The notes under the pieces are model-generated. The model saw only the letters and a list, made by a program, of their open reading frames with translations. It made no database searches and was not told the origin of the DNA. Both the position numbers and the translations under genes were made by a program. DNA of 64,000 nucleotides from Cadophora sp. MPI-SDFR-AT-0126 (lineage: Eukaryota > Ascomycota > Leotiomycetes > Helotiales > Ploettnerulaceae), in NCBI GenBank assembly GCA_020747065.1, contig JAGMVK010000003.1, forward strand, positions 1,488,001-1,552,000, written 5' to 3'. Positions 12,881 to 25,098 of this stretch are shown here, piece by piece (position 1 is the stretch's first letter; the number at the start of each line of letters is the position of its first letter).

Positions 12881-13796
12881 ATGGCGACCGCAAGCATCGC
12901 TAAGACTCTTCCCAGATTTCTCTTACCCAGACTGAGCTGGCAAGCACCGACTCAACAAAACACAATCCGAGCACTAAGCACCCAGTCAAGCTACAATCTT
13001 TCAAGACGGCAGGATGGGCCTGCCAATCATACTATCACTTGTAGAAGACGTGATGGTTTCAGACAACCAAGAACGAGCATACTGCAAAATCCAACGCACA
13101 AAAGAGCCTTCCATGCGACTACTCGCCGGTCTCGAGACCACCACTTCGACACACTAAAATTCGTCCAACGGCTACAAGAAGAAGGGTTCACAGAGGCACA
13201 GGCAGTGGCTATGATGAAAGTACTCAGCGATGTGATTGAAGAGAGGTATACGTGTCCCAAGTCTGCTCTGCTACAGGACATTTAGCTAATTCCTCCCAGC
13301 ATCCAAAACCTAACCCGTACCATGGTCCTCCGCGAAGACCAAGCAAAGGCAACATATACCCAGAAAGTGGACTTTGCAAAGCTGCGCTCAGAACTCCTTT
13401 CCGCAGATTCAACGGAATCTGCGACCACAAGAGCCTCTCACGAACGCCTGACCAATGATTTAGCTAAGCTGAATAGTAGGTTGAGGGATGAAGTTGGCAG
13501 GACACAAGCATCTGTGAGACTAGATCTGAATTTGGAGAAGGGTAGGATCAGAGAGGAAGCGAATGTTCAGGAGTTGAAGATCAAGGAGACCGAAACCAAG
13601 ATTGAACAGGAGGTCGCTGGGCTGAGGGAGAAGCTGGAGGCGGTTAAGTTCCAGGTTAGTATCTACCCCATGTGTTTTTCACATCATTGGAGCCAAATAC
13701 AATTACTAACACAGAGTAAAGACTCTTCAATGGTTGATGGGAGTATGCACTGGTACCGCCGCTTTGATTCTTGGTGCTTGGAGATTGTTGATGTAG
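12881..13796 (+). CDS. Mitochondrial coiled-coil inner membrane protein, DUF1640 (FMP32/MCUR1/CCDC90-like)
   Basis: Exons 12881-13245, 13300-13654 and 13722-13796 give 264 aa. The first 75 residues are rich in Arg, Ser and Gln with hardly any acids, which suggests a mitochondrial presequence. FDTLKFVQRLQEEGFTEAQAVAMMKVLSDVI is the hallmark start of the DUF1640 domain. A long charged coiled coil follows (about residues 130-235, for example EVGRTQASVRLDLNLEKGR). The C-terminus, supplied by the third exon, is a single hydrophobic helix (WLMGVCTGTAALILGAWRLL). Relatives are FMP32 in yeast and MCUR1/CCDC90B in animals, linked to cytochrome oxidase assembly and calcium uniporter regulation. Which role applies here is unknown. 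I took the ATG at 12881 because upstream in-frame sequence lies in the promoter shared with eIF2 gamma. Confidence 0.88.
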
Positions 13797-14765
13797 AGAG
13801 ATACCCCCTATGGTCTCAATTTGAGGCTGTTCATATGATGATTACCAATAGAGTCAAGCACTGAAGCCCGTTTTCATAGCGGTGCAACGATGATGACCAA
13901 AACTATGTCTGATGAACCTATTTCCTTTCGTCTTAATCAAGAGAATGTATATTTATTTTCTGCTCTCCAAGACCATTTCGATGTCGCGATTTAGTGTGAA
14001 GAATATTATATAGTACCTTACCTGGAATAAGCATACAGACAACGATATCCCTACAGATGGTCTTTATAGTACGATTGAGCTTCCTGCACTTTTTATCAAC
14101 CGCTCTACAGGGCTGTGTTTTGCAAAGAGTTTCATGACTTCTTTATTATGCTAAGTACGCTTCGGGAGATCTGGATATCCTCTACTCCTGCTTGCATGTT
14201 TTCCACCGACCTGCTAAGCGAACGAGATCGCTTCAGAGGAAAGCAAACAGCCAAAGCATCCTTCTTTATCGCAATTAAGCAGACAAATCGCTCCTTCCTC
14301 GCCCGGTCGAGAGCAGTGATTCGGAACATAGCCATGTCGCATCATAAGCATGATGCTATCTCCTCTGCACTCTGTCACTCAGCAACAAAACTGCTCCAGC
14401 AAGAGTACGCCAACGCCAGACCTGCAGTTGAAAAGAATAAGGAAGAACGAGAATGATGATTGAGAAAGGAGAAGACATTATTTATGCTGTGTTTTGTCTC
14501 TTTGTGTTGTGTTGCATGACATGCTCTTGTGTGGTGTCTCGCAGTCAGTTGTGCTTGGAAGTCATAGCATCAATCAACGGCATGTGCTAGGAGGCATTCA
14601 AGTTCGGTGGGTGTACCAATCTCCATTCGAGATTAATCTCGTAATGGAGCTAGGGATTTGTGATGATTTGGGACTTGGATGGCAAAGTTGCTCTCACCTC
14701 ATCCACTGATAAATGTCGCAAAGCTGCCAAAGGACGTTGGGCGAACTACCATTCAAATGAGCCTC
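13797..14765. other. Intergenic, convergent 3' ends
   Basis: This lies between the convergent ends of the DUF1640 gene and the UBA/BTB-like gene. A plus-strand ORF of 113 codons at 14115-14456 has no motif, and a same-sized minus ORF overlaps it. I call no gene. Confidence 0.5.
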
Positions 14766-17066
14766 CTAGACCGGGAAACTCTCATCTGTCAAGGGGTCCA
14801 CTACGGTCGTGATACTGCAGTAATGGCGTGTGCTGTACTTATGATCCCCGGTGCTTCGTGACCACCAAACCCGATGAAATTCCCGTAAGAGGTCTGTTTG
14901 GAAGTCTTCGATCGTAATGAATTCCTTCTCAAAGCAGAATCTGTGCTTTCGATAGGCAGCCTGTTGCGCGGGGTTAAGGTTGCTGTAGTCAGCGTCAGAA
15001 TCTGAATCGAAGCCGAATTCGAAGGTGCGCTTATTATCTTCGCCAGAGTGGTGAAATAATACATAAGGCTTGAGCGAAGCTTGGACAAGTAGCCTTCGGA
15101 CTTGGTGACCCTTTCTGAGCTTCTCAAAGGATCCACGGATATGCGAACCTCTCAGAGCGTTCCGGTACTTCACGAGGGTAGATTTTAACGTGCTCATAAA
15201 CCATTCAGTCTTACTGCCAATTGACAGACCGACAGTCTCAGCAAAGACAGCCAATTCGATCAGAGCAGTAAGCTCGTTTGCCTTATAGCGATGTTGATTT
15301 GCGGTAAATCGGCCAACGCTGCAGACGATCCATTGCATGCCGAGATTGAACGTCTCAAGCGAAACATCGGGAACTTTCATAGTACGAACGGTACCAATTT
15401 GAGGCGGATTTGCATCCAGCCAGCCCCGGAAGAAAGGTATACGGCGAAGGGCGGCTTCGGGGATTCGGCATGGATGCATACCAGAGTCAAGTTCGATCTG
15501 GACACCACTATCGGCATGTAGGAAGCTCCTATCACAAGCTTAGCTGAGTACCTATATCCAAGTATGTATCAACTTACAAGACCCATTTGTCCGCGGACTC
15601 GTGGGTGCTCTCCTCTTGGTCGGCATCCAACTGCTCCTCAAACCAACGAGATCTCTTCGATTGACGGTCACCAACAACCTAATCAGTTAGCAGTTGTCCA
15701 AGTATAAAAAGGACAAGCCAAGACCTACGGCATTGCCTGCTGGTCTTTTTTGACTTTCTGACTCTCTTGGCCGACAGGGGCTTATCTCAGGGCTGATGCT
15801 TCGCTCAGGATCACTACTTCCTCCAAGGCCATATTCATTCTCCAAATCGGCAGCTGTCTCAGCCATTCTCCCCTCGTTGAGCTGCAATTCTCTTCGTACA
15901 CCTTCCATGCCAGCCTTAGGAAATAGTGACAATAGATGTGCCTCCTTCTCTTCTTGGGAAAGTTCGACCTCTTCGTCCTCGTTCTCCGATTCGTCCCTTG
16001 TAAGGTCGGTAGAGCAAGCACGCCTCTGACCTTCCAAGGTGCCAGCATCGCTACACATATCAATATCACTGTCGTCATCCTCATGCTCTGAGTCCGACTC
16101 AAAACTCGTCTCATCATTTTGGCGAGGCATATTGACGTCTTTATTTTCGTCAGACGAGGGCGATGAGAACTCTGGGGTTGCAACCTTGCGTGAGCCTGTA
16201 GCTTTGTCCTCAGCTGGTAAGCCGTAAATGTCTTCCTCATTCTCATTCTCATCCTTCACCGGCAGCATATCTAAATCCGAGTCCTCATCCAGGTCGAATC
16301 CATCGTCGTCAGTTTTGACTCGACAGGCTGGGATCTTAGGGCTGTCAGGCAGAGGAGGCAAGTCACCGAAGCTCCATTCAGCACCAGCAACAGTTCTCAT
16401 AGAAAGTCCTCGTTGAGGAGATGAGCTGTTACTCGAGGAAGTAGGCGTATATCGTGGGTGGGATTCGGAATCGGAGGATGTTTTTCTTCGAGGCAGATTG
16501 GGGAATGGGTCATTGCTGAAAGAACCTGAAGGTTGCGACTTGATGATGTTGCCTGAAGCAGGCTCCTTGCCTTTGCCCTTTCCACTGTCTTCTTCCTTGA
16601 TCTTCGCGCCGAACTTCTCAGTGGGGACGACGAAACCATCGAGCAAAGCAGATATCGCATCGTTCTTGTTCCCATTGAAGTGTCGATATATGTTAAGGAT
16701 GTGCCTTGGGCTTTCGGAAGGGCAGATACCTATAATTTCGCTCATATTGCGTCGAACAATGGGATCAGTGATGCCATTAATGACTTCGTCATATTCTTTG
16801 ATCTTGGCTTGCTGAGCGTCGTCGTCTTCATTTCCATGCTCATCGGTATCTTCACCTGAAGAGTGAGAGCTGAAGAGGAGGTCGAAAGCCATGTCTCGAT
16901 TACCTTGAGCAGCTTCAAGACTATTCTTGATCTTCTTCTTCGACACCCGTCTCTCAAAAAAGTTATAGAGATAGTCAATGAATGCTTGGTCTTCAGTCGC
17001 GGTCAAGGTGAACAGGTTTGCTGGTTGCATAGCAAAAGCATGAGAGGAGGATCCTTGTTGGTCCAT
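14766..17066 (-). CDS. Hypothetical protein with UBA/CUE-like helical units, acidic middle and BTB/POZ-like C-terminus
   Basis: Exons 17066-15729, 15678-15578 and 15528-14766 (introns 50 and 49 bp, phases 0 and 2) join into 733 aa. The join is supported because all three frames close exactly and the text reads smoothly across (GNA-VVGDRQSKR, KWVL-SFLHADSG). Residues about 15-65 (DQAFIDYLYNFFERRVSKKK and following) and about 95-150 (DPIVRRNMSEIIGICPSESP and following) look like three-helix UBA/CUE modules. A third such unit is LLSLFPKAGMEGVRREL. The middle is Ser- and Asp/Glu-rich and likely disordered. The C-terminal 240 residues (VQIELDSGMHPCRIPEAALR, FFRGWLD, then a helical region) resemble fungal BTB-like proteins in style. 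A ubiquitin-linked role is an inference; I do not recognise an ortholog. A start further upstream at 17165 is possible but runs into low-complexity text. Confidence 0.7.
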
Positions 17067-19109
17067 GATGTCTATCGGCGATGCTGATTGATGCCAATGG
17101 TTTCCAGAGCAGAACAGCTGGCCTGTTGCCAAAGCAGAGCCTGTGCAGTTGGCAGCGATAAGCAAGCTTCTGCTTGAGGTGGTAGTTGGGACTCAATTGA
17201 AGTGAGTTGGAGTAAGAAAAGTCAAGGGTGAGAAGTAGTTGTTGTTGATGCTAAACTGCGAGGAGAGCCTTTGAAAGTGTTATCCTATGCTGACCTCGTT
17301 GATGGCATGAGATTTCTGGCGAGTATCCCTACTGTAATTCTTTAGAGTTAGAAATTTGTAGAGTAGTGCTGAGATGGAGTTGGAAAGTGGGCTAGGGTAC
17401 AGGTGAGGTGCAGGTGATTCTGTTGTTGGTATTGACGACCGAAAGCAGGGGTTTGAAAAAAGAAGGAAGAAGGGATTCATGGAAGATGGGGAATGGTAAT
17501 TGTTTCAAAGTTAGTAGATCGAGATGCCCAGATTCAATTCTAGGTCTGACAAGGAAGCCTCGGAAGTCGACGTGGATGTATCGTTGAGGTGAGGTTGTTG
17601 CAAAGGAAGAGAAGACTTACTTTAGAGCATGAAGAGGATTGGCGCTTCCTGCTATTGTGTCTAATTCGAAAACCCGCCAAATATTTGGCGTGGTAGTCGT
17701 TGGATGGATGTTCTTGCGAAAAGGTTTCAAATGGAAGGAGGCAGCTAGGAGAATGATGGGCTTTTTAGAAACAACCTGAGATGGTGTAATCTTAGAGGCT
17801 TTAACTATTCACTCATTTATTTAACCCATTGTGCCAATCGAATTAGCGAAGAACGATTAGGTGCGCATCGCACTCTGACGACGGAGCGGAGCTCGGGCTC
17901 GCTTTGTTTACTCCAGATTAAAAAGGCTCGCTTAGAATTGCCAGCTCATTGAACTCCTCTATGGTGTTACATATCGCAAGTCGGGATAACTGAGAGGACT
18001 TGAGACGAGTGTAATCTACTTCAATGTATGGTGAGAGTGAGGAGAACGATGGTGACATACCGAGCTCTTGCGATTCACTTCACGGTCCATCAGATCTTGA
18101 ACGCCGAAGTAAAAGAGCGCTGGTCAGGTCAGGTTTTAACAAATTATGGCAGGCGGAAATAGAATCCTTCTGAGCGAAAGAGACAGGTACTGCCTTGAAC
18201 TACCTTGAATTTGTCAAACTACCCTTGGCTGATTCTCGGACTTTGACCAACGTAACAACTTGTTTTGCGGTGGGAACAATCCTATACAAACGTCAGCTAA
18301 ATCAACTGTTTGTACAGGCGGGCAATCTGCAATCTCTGCATCCAGAACCCGACACTTTTCCTCGGATAACCTCATGTTCAAAGATCAATGGCGAAGTTGA
18401 CACACCACTCGATCATAACACCAAGAACAGTACAGATACCCAAAAGAGAAATCATGAGGGCGGTAGTAACCATCTCGGTCATGTTCAAGGTTCACTCCCG
18501 TGCCATGTCGTGATAGTGAGAGAAGAAACACCATAGTAGAACACCAACTCGTCCAATCTGTTGTACCCGGGTCCACTCCGGTACTAAGATACAGACTGTG
18601 GTATCCACCGCAACGAAGTGTATTCCTAAATGATATACAAAGTGGGAGTTCTCAGTTCACGGAAGGATAGAAACCTGAGACTTTTGAATGCGGGCATATT
18701 GACCAAACCTACCTCCGAAGAAATTGGCAACCGTTCTGGCGTCCATTGTTGAATTCGAGTTTGATTAGCTTTTGTAGGAGATTCAGTTGAAACAATAGCT
18801 ACAGGCAGCTGAGGACAAACGTGGATGTTCAGTTGAACGTGTCTCAAACTCGCAATGCCTGATACAGAAAGAGCCATGTTGGTGTGATATGCATGATGCT
18901 TTATTTCTAGGGTATTTACACTCATCGCCCATCCATCCATCATTCTCAACAAGTCCACCCCTCCTCGACCATACCAGCCAAACACCAACATATGATCTAC
19001 CAGACAGCCATGCATGCAGAAATAACTCAAGGTCGAAGAAGACCAAACGCCGTTCCAACCATCCATAGCGAACCCCATATTCCCAGTCCCAGCCCGTCTC
19101 ATCATAGTT
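17067..19109. other. Intergenic, 2 kb upstream of the UBA/BTB-like gene and 3' flank of the kinase
   Basis: I find no supported gene. A perfect 16-bp palindrome lies at 17675-17690. Short ORFs at 18195-18536 (+) and 18626-19150 (-) have no motifs; the latter overlaps the kinase 3' end. The long stretch upstream of 17066 may hold a long 5' leader. Confidence 0.5.
17675..17690. repeat. Perfect 16-bp palindrome CGCCAAATATTTGGCG
   Basis: The sequence equals its own reverse complement. Each half carries TTTGGCG, which resembles an E2F/MBF-like half-site. It lies about 610 bp upstream of the UBA/BTB-like start. Confidence 0.6.
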
Positions 19110-21381
19110 TCACCGTCTCTCGTCACCCTCCTCATCATCAGCAGGCTCAACTCGAACCAGGATCTCCTCTAGCAATCCCTCAAGGAATACATCTACGTCC
19201 TTTCCCATCCCAACAGGCTCTTGCTTATCAAAATGGTCAATCTCCTTACAGACGTGAGCGAGTTTGTACACTAACTTCCGCAGCTTCTCGTGTGCTGCCT
19301 GAGCTCGTTGCTGCTTGGGTGTGGTACCACTGTTGCGAAACATTTGTTGAAGATGATACTGCCGGCGCTTGAGAGCCTCCTCAAGAGCCGGGAATATTAC
19401 ATCATTCAGAGCATCAAGCTCTCCAGTTGGACTCGTAGGTGCTGGTGACGGCATGGATGTCGGCGTTCGTGAAGATTCCGAAGAGAAGCTTTCACGTGAT
19501 GGAGTGTTGTCACGTAGCTTCGAAGGCAGAGCAGGTAAAGGCTGCTGGCCAAGGTGTCGAGGATTTATGTTCTGCGAGGCTATTGGTTGTGAATGAGATG
19601 CTGGTAATGGCTTTGACATGCCTGCGTTGGGTTGATTCGTGACCTTCTGCAAGGGTTGGCCGCGAAATGGTGGTATTTCCGGAAGCTTAATAGGACCAAT
19701 TTTCGGTAGTGGTTGTTGTGTTGGGAGTCGAGAAACGGGGTCGGATTCTCTTTCCATCTGTTGATAGTTCGAAGGTGCAGGCGACTTGACAATTTGAGGC
19801 GAGGGCGTGGATCCCATATTCAAGAACCTCATGTCCCTTTGAAGTTGCTCTTGCAACGACCGGTCATAGTCTGGAGAGTCTGTATCCGGAGGAGAATAAA
19901 ACTGCTGAATTGGCCTTGGGGTTTCTGGTGCGGCTGATCTGTGCTTCTCGGGGGATGGTGGTAGGGGTATCTTGGCTGGAGAGGTAGGCTGCAAATTAGG
20001 AACAGGACGTCTCTGAGGAGAGTTCTGACGCGGTGGTTGAGCTGAGGCGGGAGAGTTCATAGCTTTGACAGTGTCTGCGCTAGAAACATATCCCGAATCC
20101 TTCATTTTGGTAGGGGAAGAGCTGCGCGGTCGTTCGGCATAATCATCTTCGCTCTCAGATGATCTTGACGATCTTGCATTCGTCGCTGATTCTCCCATAG
20201 CATTAAGACCAGTCCTTCCGATACCCCTGGCAGTGCCTCTACCACCTACAGGCCGTACGGTACCAAAGTCCCAGAGATCTTCATTGCCAGCGTTTGGTCG
20301 TGGGGCTTCCTCATGCCCGTCGTCTGAATCATCGTCATCGCCCTTGTGATGCACTGCCCATCGTTCGTACCGTTCGATTAACTCTGTCAGGTATGAAGTC
20401 TTCTTGGCCCTCCTTACAAATGGATGCTTCAATAATTCTCGAGCAGACGGCCGTTTCCGAGGATCTTTTTGTAGACACAGTTCGACAAACTCCTTGAATG
20501 CCTTCGAGAAGTTGCCCTCTAGCTCAGGCGGTGGATTCTTGGGGATCAAGAACAAGACTTTCATGGGATGGATATCCGAGTATGGCGGTTCGCCGTTTGC
20601 TAATTCCAAAGCCGTAATTCCCAAAGACCAGATGTCTGCTTTGTGATCATAGCCCGACTGCTTGATAACTTCAGGGGCCATCCAGAAAGGAGTACCGACG
20701 AAAGTATTCTTCTTGGTCATAGTCGCAGACAGTTGTCCAGAAACACCGAAATCTGCCAATTTTACCTGGCCATTGGATCCCAGTAACACGTTGGCAGCTA
20801 AGTAACATTAACTCATGTAACAATAATTCCGCAGAAGAGGTCTCTTACCCTTGATGTCTCGATGTAGCTTCTTATCTCCATGCAGATAATCCAAACCCAA
20901 CAGCAATTCCCGAATGATAATTGAGATGTAGTCCTCTCCAATCAAGCCAGGCTTCATGAGATCCCCACAACTACCCCCCGAACAAAACTCCATAACAATC
21001 CATAAGTCCGAACCTCTCAAGTATGATCCGTAGTACTGCGTGACGTAAGGCGAGTGTAGCTCCGACAGAATAGAGATCTCCTGTATGATATCTTCGACTT
21101 CGTCCTCTGCATTTTCAACATCAATTACTTTGATAGCAACTGCTTGCCCGGTGCGTTTGTCAACCCTATAGTTCATTAGCAGAGGTTCTAAATGGATTGG
21201 AAAGAATCGATGAGCCAGCTCACCCTTTGTAAACTTTGCCAAAACTGCCACCGCCTATATCCTGTCAGCATGGCTCTTCTTATCCAGAACATAGACAAAA
21301 CACCGTACCTATGCAGTTCTGCTTGGTATAGAGCGTCTCTGGATCTACGACACCACTCATCATGCCGCCGCCGCTTGCCAT
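19110..21381 (-). CDS. Ste20-family germinal-centre-type kinase (Sid1/Nak1/MST-1-like)
   Basis: This is a serine/threonine protein kinase of the GCK branch, which in fungi acts upstream of NDR kinases in septation and polar growth. Exons 21381-21309, 21254-21224 (31 nt), 21165-20849 and 20797-19110 give 702 aa. The glycine-rich loop [11 protein letters not shown] is split over two introns. VAIKVI carries the ATP-binding Lys. The catalytic loop is HRDIKAANVLL (the last intron falls inside it), followed by DFG and GTPFWMAPE, the Ste20 signature. The kinase domain ends near residue 280. The rest is Pro/Ser-rich and probably disordered, then a C-terminal helical region ([18 protein letters not shown]) probably for dimerisation or partner binding. 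Order and spacing match the GCK-III type. I cannot separate MST-1 from other fungal GCKs by eye. Confidence 0.92.
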
Positions 21382-22663
21382 TGTGCAGAGATTCGTTTCC
21401 CAGAGGAAGAGGTCGGCAGTCGGAGGACGAGAAATACTCGTGTTCTGCTCTGCTCTGCTCCGGCGAAGCTTGGTCTCCTGCTGGGGATATCCCTAAGCTC
21501 TATTGGCAAGGATGTTCTGTCGCAGAAACTGGTTGCTACAGCCGCGAACGACGGAGTCAGGCAGGGCTGCTGCTTCTGCTGGGCATGAACAGGAGCTCGG
21601 TTCGATCCACGGCTCGAACTGTTATGCAGGCCAGGAACAGGAGGGTTCGGTCGGCCGTGAGTTTCGTAAATAAGAACAGGCGCGCGGAGCTTTCGAGGTC
21701 GTTAACGTGGTGATGGTGGGGTCGATTCAGGTCGGCGCGGACTCGAAGTAGCGAGAGTGAGTGAGGGACAACACAACGTATGGAAATTTATTGACAAGTG
21801 AATGAATATATTTCTAGAAAGAAGGGAAGTTTCCTCGACTCGGATGTCCTAGGAGCTGTAAACAACAAGGCTCGGAGACAGAGACTAAAGAGCGCGTATG
21901 TACCCGTTGGTTCAAGCAGGAATGAGAATCCAATCCAAAGCCAATTCAGGTCGGCGTTTCAAAAATCCGGGGAAGGTAAGCACGACAGGCCAGGGTATGC
22001 ACCAAAACAACGGAAACTCAGGTAAATCAGGTTGGAGAAAGGAGAAGAAATCAGGAACGCCCGTAAAAGTTAGAGTCAGAGTGAGTTTGGGGAAAAGTAA
22101 GGAAAGCATGAAATCCATTTGCTGGCGCGGCGTCTACAAAGTGTTTTGCTTTTTCTCGTGCGGAAATACCGTCGGAATGTTTTGTTGTTATCTCAACTCA
22201 CGGTCCTCCTCAACCAATCGTTCAGGTGTCTTGGCTGTTGGCGTGTTGATGGTAGCCAGGGTCACGAAAACATCATCATTTGGTCCAAGCGACTGAGCCA
22301 CTCAGAGTTGCAGATTAGCTAGCATCCAATCAGCTTCGAACCGAGCCCAAGACCAGACACTCAGATAAACAAAGGTTGCGGAAGTGATGCACCAGAAACA
22401 TTAGGTGCAATTTCTTGCTCATTCATCATGTCATCTATGGCCAAAGTAATCGCCCACCAATCCCTGATACCCCTTCTATGCAGAGCCGAACGAAGCGAGC
22501 ATGAAAGGAACGGGGTAAACAACGCCAGCCATGTATCTCGGACCAGTGAGACGGCATGCCCAACCTGCAATGTGCATGCCATAATGAAAAGAATTTGCTA
22601 TCATAACGCCATGTATGAGATCCCGTATGTCGTGAAAGGATATCTTATCTCAAGGCATCAAGT
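21382..22663. other. Intergenic, upstream of the kinase
   Basis: About 1.3 kb between the kinase start and the 3' end of the UBX gene, both on the minus strand. ORFs here are short, overlap each other and lack motifs. It probably holds the kinase promoter and 5' leader. Confidence 0.5.
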
Positions 22664-24328
22664 CTAGTCCTCGAGAAATTCCACCATGACTGTACCACCA
22701 CCAAGTCCTGCATCTTTGATCGTGACGTCCAGATAGTCAATCAGATCTCTCATTTCCTTGCCCATTCCTCCACCTTCCTTCAGCTCGAAGGTAATTCCTT
22801 CCTTGCCTTCTAGTGGCTCTGCTTTCAACCACTCGTAGATCGTTCTGACCGTATCATCTTGATTAAATCTGCGTACGACACGGCCGTTTGGATGTCTGAA
22901 CTGGATTCGGGGGCCAGCGGCAGGTTCGACATGTGGATTTGTAGATGAGATGCGTGAGAAGGGAGTATCTGATCGCAGCTGGCTGCTGCCATTTGCATCC
23001 TCGGCCACGTCCTCCATTGCAGTCTCCTTTCCCTTTCCCTTCACGTCACCGAAGCTCTTCGTCAGATCATCTGGATCGTCGGGCTTCGGGCCGGGTGACC
23101 CGTTGTTCGCAAGGCTGTTCTTTAGGGCAAGGTCCAGCATTTCCTCCTCTGTAAGTCGATCCACGTCAATAGACTTCGACTTCTCTGGTTTCCGCTTGGC
23201 GACAGGGTTCTTCTTCGTGACATCCAGACTATATCTGTCGAGGAATTCCACAAGCTGCATCAAGAAGTCGCCAGCAGGTGGCACTGGTGGTCCAGACCAG
23301 ACCTTAACCTGCTCTCCAGTTCTTGGATCGACGATAGCGATGTGTGGGTATGCCGAGTCGCTATCCTTGAGTGGAAAGTAATATTGAACGTATTGGGCTC
23401 CTCGTGGGTCGTCCTTAGAGTATTGAATGAAAATGAAATTCTCCTTCACCAACTCCTTAATTCCCTCGTGTTTCCAGATGTCTCTGTTCAGTTGCTGGCA
23501 GTCGAAAAATGAAGGATCCTGCACGTTGACCAAAATCCACTTTCCATCCTCCTTTGCCTTATCTCTCGCTGTGTCCCACGGTACCTGCAGCATCAATTCG
23601 AATGGTGGTCGGAACAACTCTGCAAGTCGGGCATTTTTCGACGACGATTCCGAGGCTCCTCCAGTGGCGCGTGCAAGGCCCTCACGGCGTGCAGCCGGAT
23701 CTGCGTTCTCTTCCCAGATCGATGGAACTGGTGCTTGGTTGAACACTCCCAGCCGGGCTATGATGATTTAGTACAAGCAGAGAACTTGGAAGCTACGATA
23801 CATACAAGGTCTTGACTGTCTGGCTCTCATCTGTTGCATAACTGCTGCTTGCATATCATCTGGAGCCCAGTCTGCATCAGGTCCACCCACAAGAGTCTCT
23901 GTCCTACGCCCGATAGGAGCTCGAACTCCATCTGCGTCGAACCCTCCACTGGCATCTCCACCCGCATACATCTCCTCCTGCATCCGTCGTGCCATGGCCT
24001 CGTCGTCCTCGATCTCTGCTGCTCTGCCGATAGCTGCTGCTCGCGATGCCTCATCGTCACTGCCATCATTATAGTCCATATCCATCAGATCCTCCTCATC
24101 TGAGTCCGCGGGGGCGGCTTTCTGAGCGCCGGCCTGTGGTCGTGTGGCTGTAGGTATTGGAGGTGCGGCAGCTTGTGGAATCTGGTCGACGCCAGAGGCA
24201 AGGTCTGGAGAGTCAAAGAAGAGCTGGATGGCTTGCTCTGTGTGGTTTTCGGTCAGGCCCAAATACCGCCTCGCAACTTCGGTACTTGCGCCTGTGAAGG
24301 CCACGAAGTGGTCGATATTTTCTTCCAT
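22664..24328 (-). CDS. UBA-UAS-UIM-UBX domain protein, Cdc48/p97 adaptor (Ubx5/UBXN7-like)
   Basis: This is an adaptor linking the Cdc48 ATPase to ubiquitylated substrates. Exons 24328-23806 and 23757-22664 (intron 51 bp or less, phase 1) give 538 aa. A UBA domain opens the protein (IDHFVAFTGASTEVARRYLG, residues about 5-45). An acidic linker follows, then a UAS thioredoxin-like domain (WILVNVQDPSFFDCQQLNRD) near the middle. A UIM-like helix comes next (LTEEEMLDLALKNSLAN), and the C-terminal UBX beta-grasp holds the last 90 residues (IQFRHPNGRVVRRFNQDDTV). This order is that of yeast Ubx5 and human UBXN7, which also meet cullin ligases. I use the ATG at 24328; a TTG three codons upstream is not needed. 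Domain calls are from sequence, the cullin link is family knowledge. Confidence 0.92.
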
Positions 24329-25098
24329 GGTGGGCAACTAGGGCAAAGATTATGAGAAGGAGTGGGTGCTTGCAAGAAGTTCGCGAAATTTTGCAAGGCT
24401 CGAGGCGAAAGGCAGTTGTCGACGTGACGTAGAAGCCCTGATGGCGGGGTGTTTGGGTGTGGGTTGATCGACCGGGGACTCTAAATGCCTTGACCCTCGG
24501 TTGGTCTGTCGCGGCCAGCTGATGAATGCGTGATGGCAGAATGAATGTCAACGGTGGGTGAAGCTGCCAGTCTGTACAATCATCATGTGGCCGTGGTCAA
24601 TTCGTTTCATGGGAAGGAGATCTTTGAAGATGAGCTTCCGGACCAGACTAGGCTGACAGGGGGGTTGCGCAATCAGAAACGACGAGCTGATTGGTCACAC
24701 CAGAGGGGCTGATAATTTTGGTGCGACAAGGCACAAGGCTGAGAGAACATGTATCATTATATTTTAAAGTTTTCACTGTTTTAATATTCTCTGACCTAAC
24801 TTCGGTTCTATCGAGGCCAGTAAAGCTCATTAACACTTCTTCGTCCTGGTTCGGAACCATATCTATGATATCACCCACTTCGCTTCACTGTGTACTTTCC
24901 ACTGAAACAAAATTTGGTGATCACAGAGATATACAAAATAGTAAAAGCTTTATCTAATGTCGTCTTCCATTTGCTCATCTACAGACAAAATGGGTATCAA
25001 GTGCCAGAATGCCTCGTTTCCATGCCTCTATTCAGCAAACCACGTATTCATCCCATGTTTTCCCTGTTCACTCCAGTGGTGTCCCCAGGCATATATCA
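24329..25098. other. Intergenic, promoter side of the UBX gene
   Basis: This lies between the UBX gene start and the 3' end of the Zn2Cys6 gene, and no coding region is supported. The part from 24750 to 24960 is AT-rich. Confidence 0.5.

Noticed and set aside
14115..14456. Plus-strand ORF of 113 codons in the 3' interval
   Set aside because: A same-sized ORF lies on the opposite strand and neither has a recognisable fold or motif.
18626..19150. Minus-strand ORF of 174 codons next to the kinase stop
   Set aside because: It overlaps the kinase 3' end in another frame, is Met/Trp/Gly-rich and has no family features; it is probably 3' UTR.
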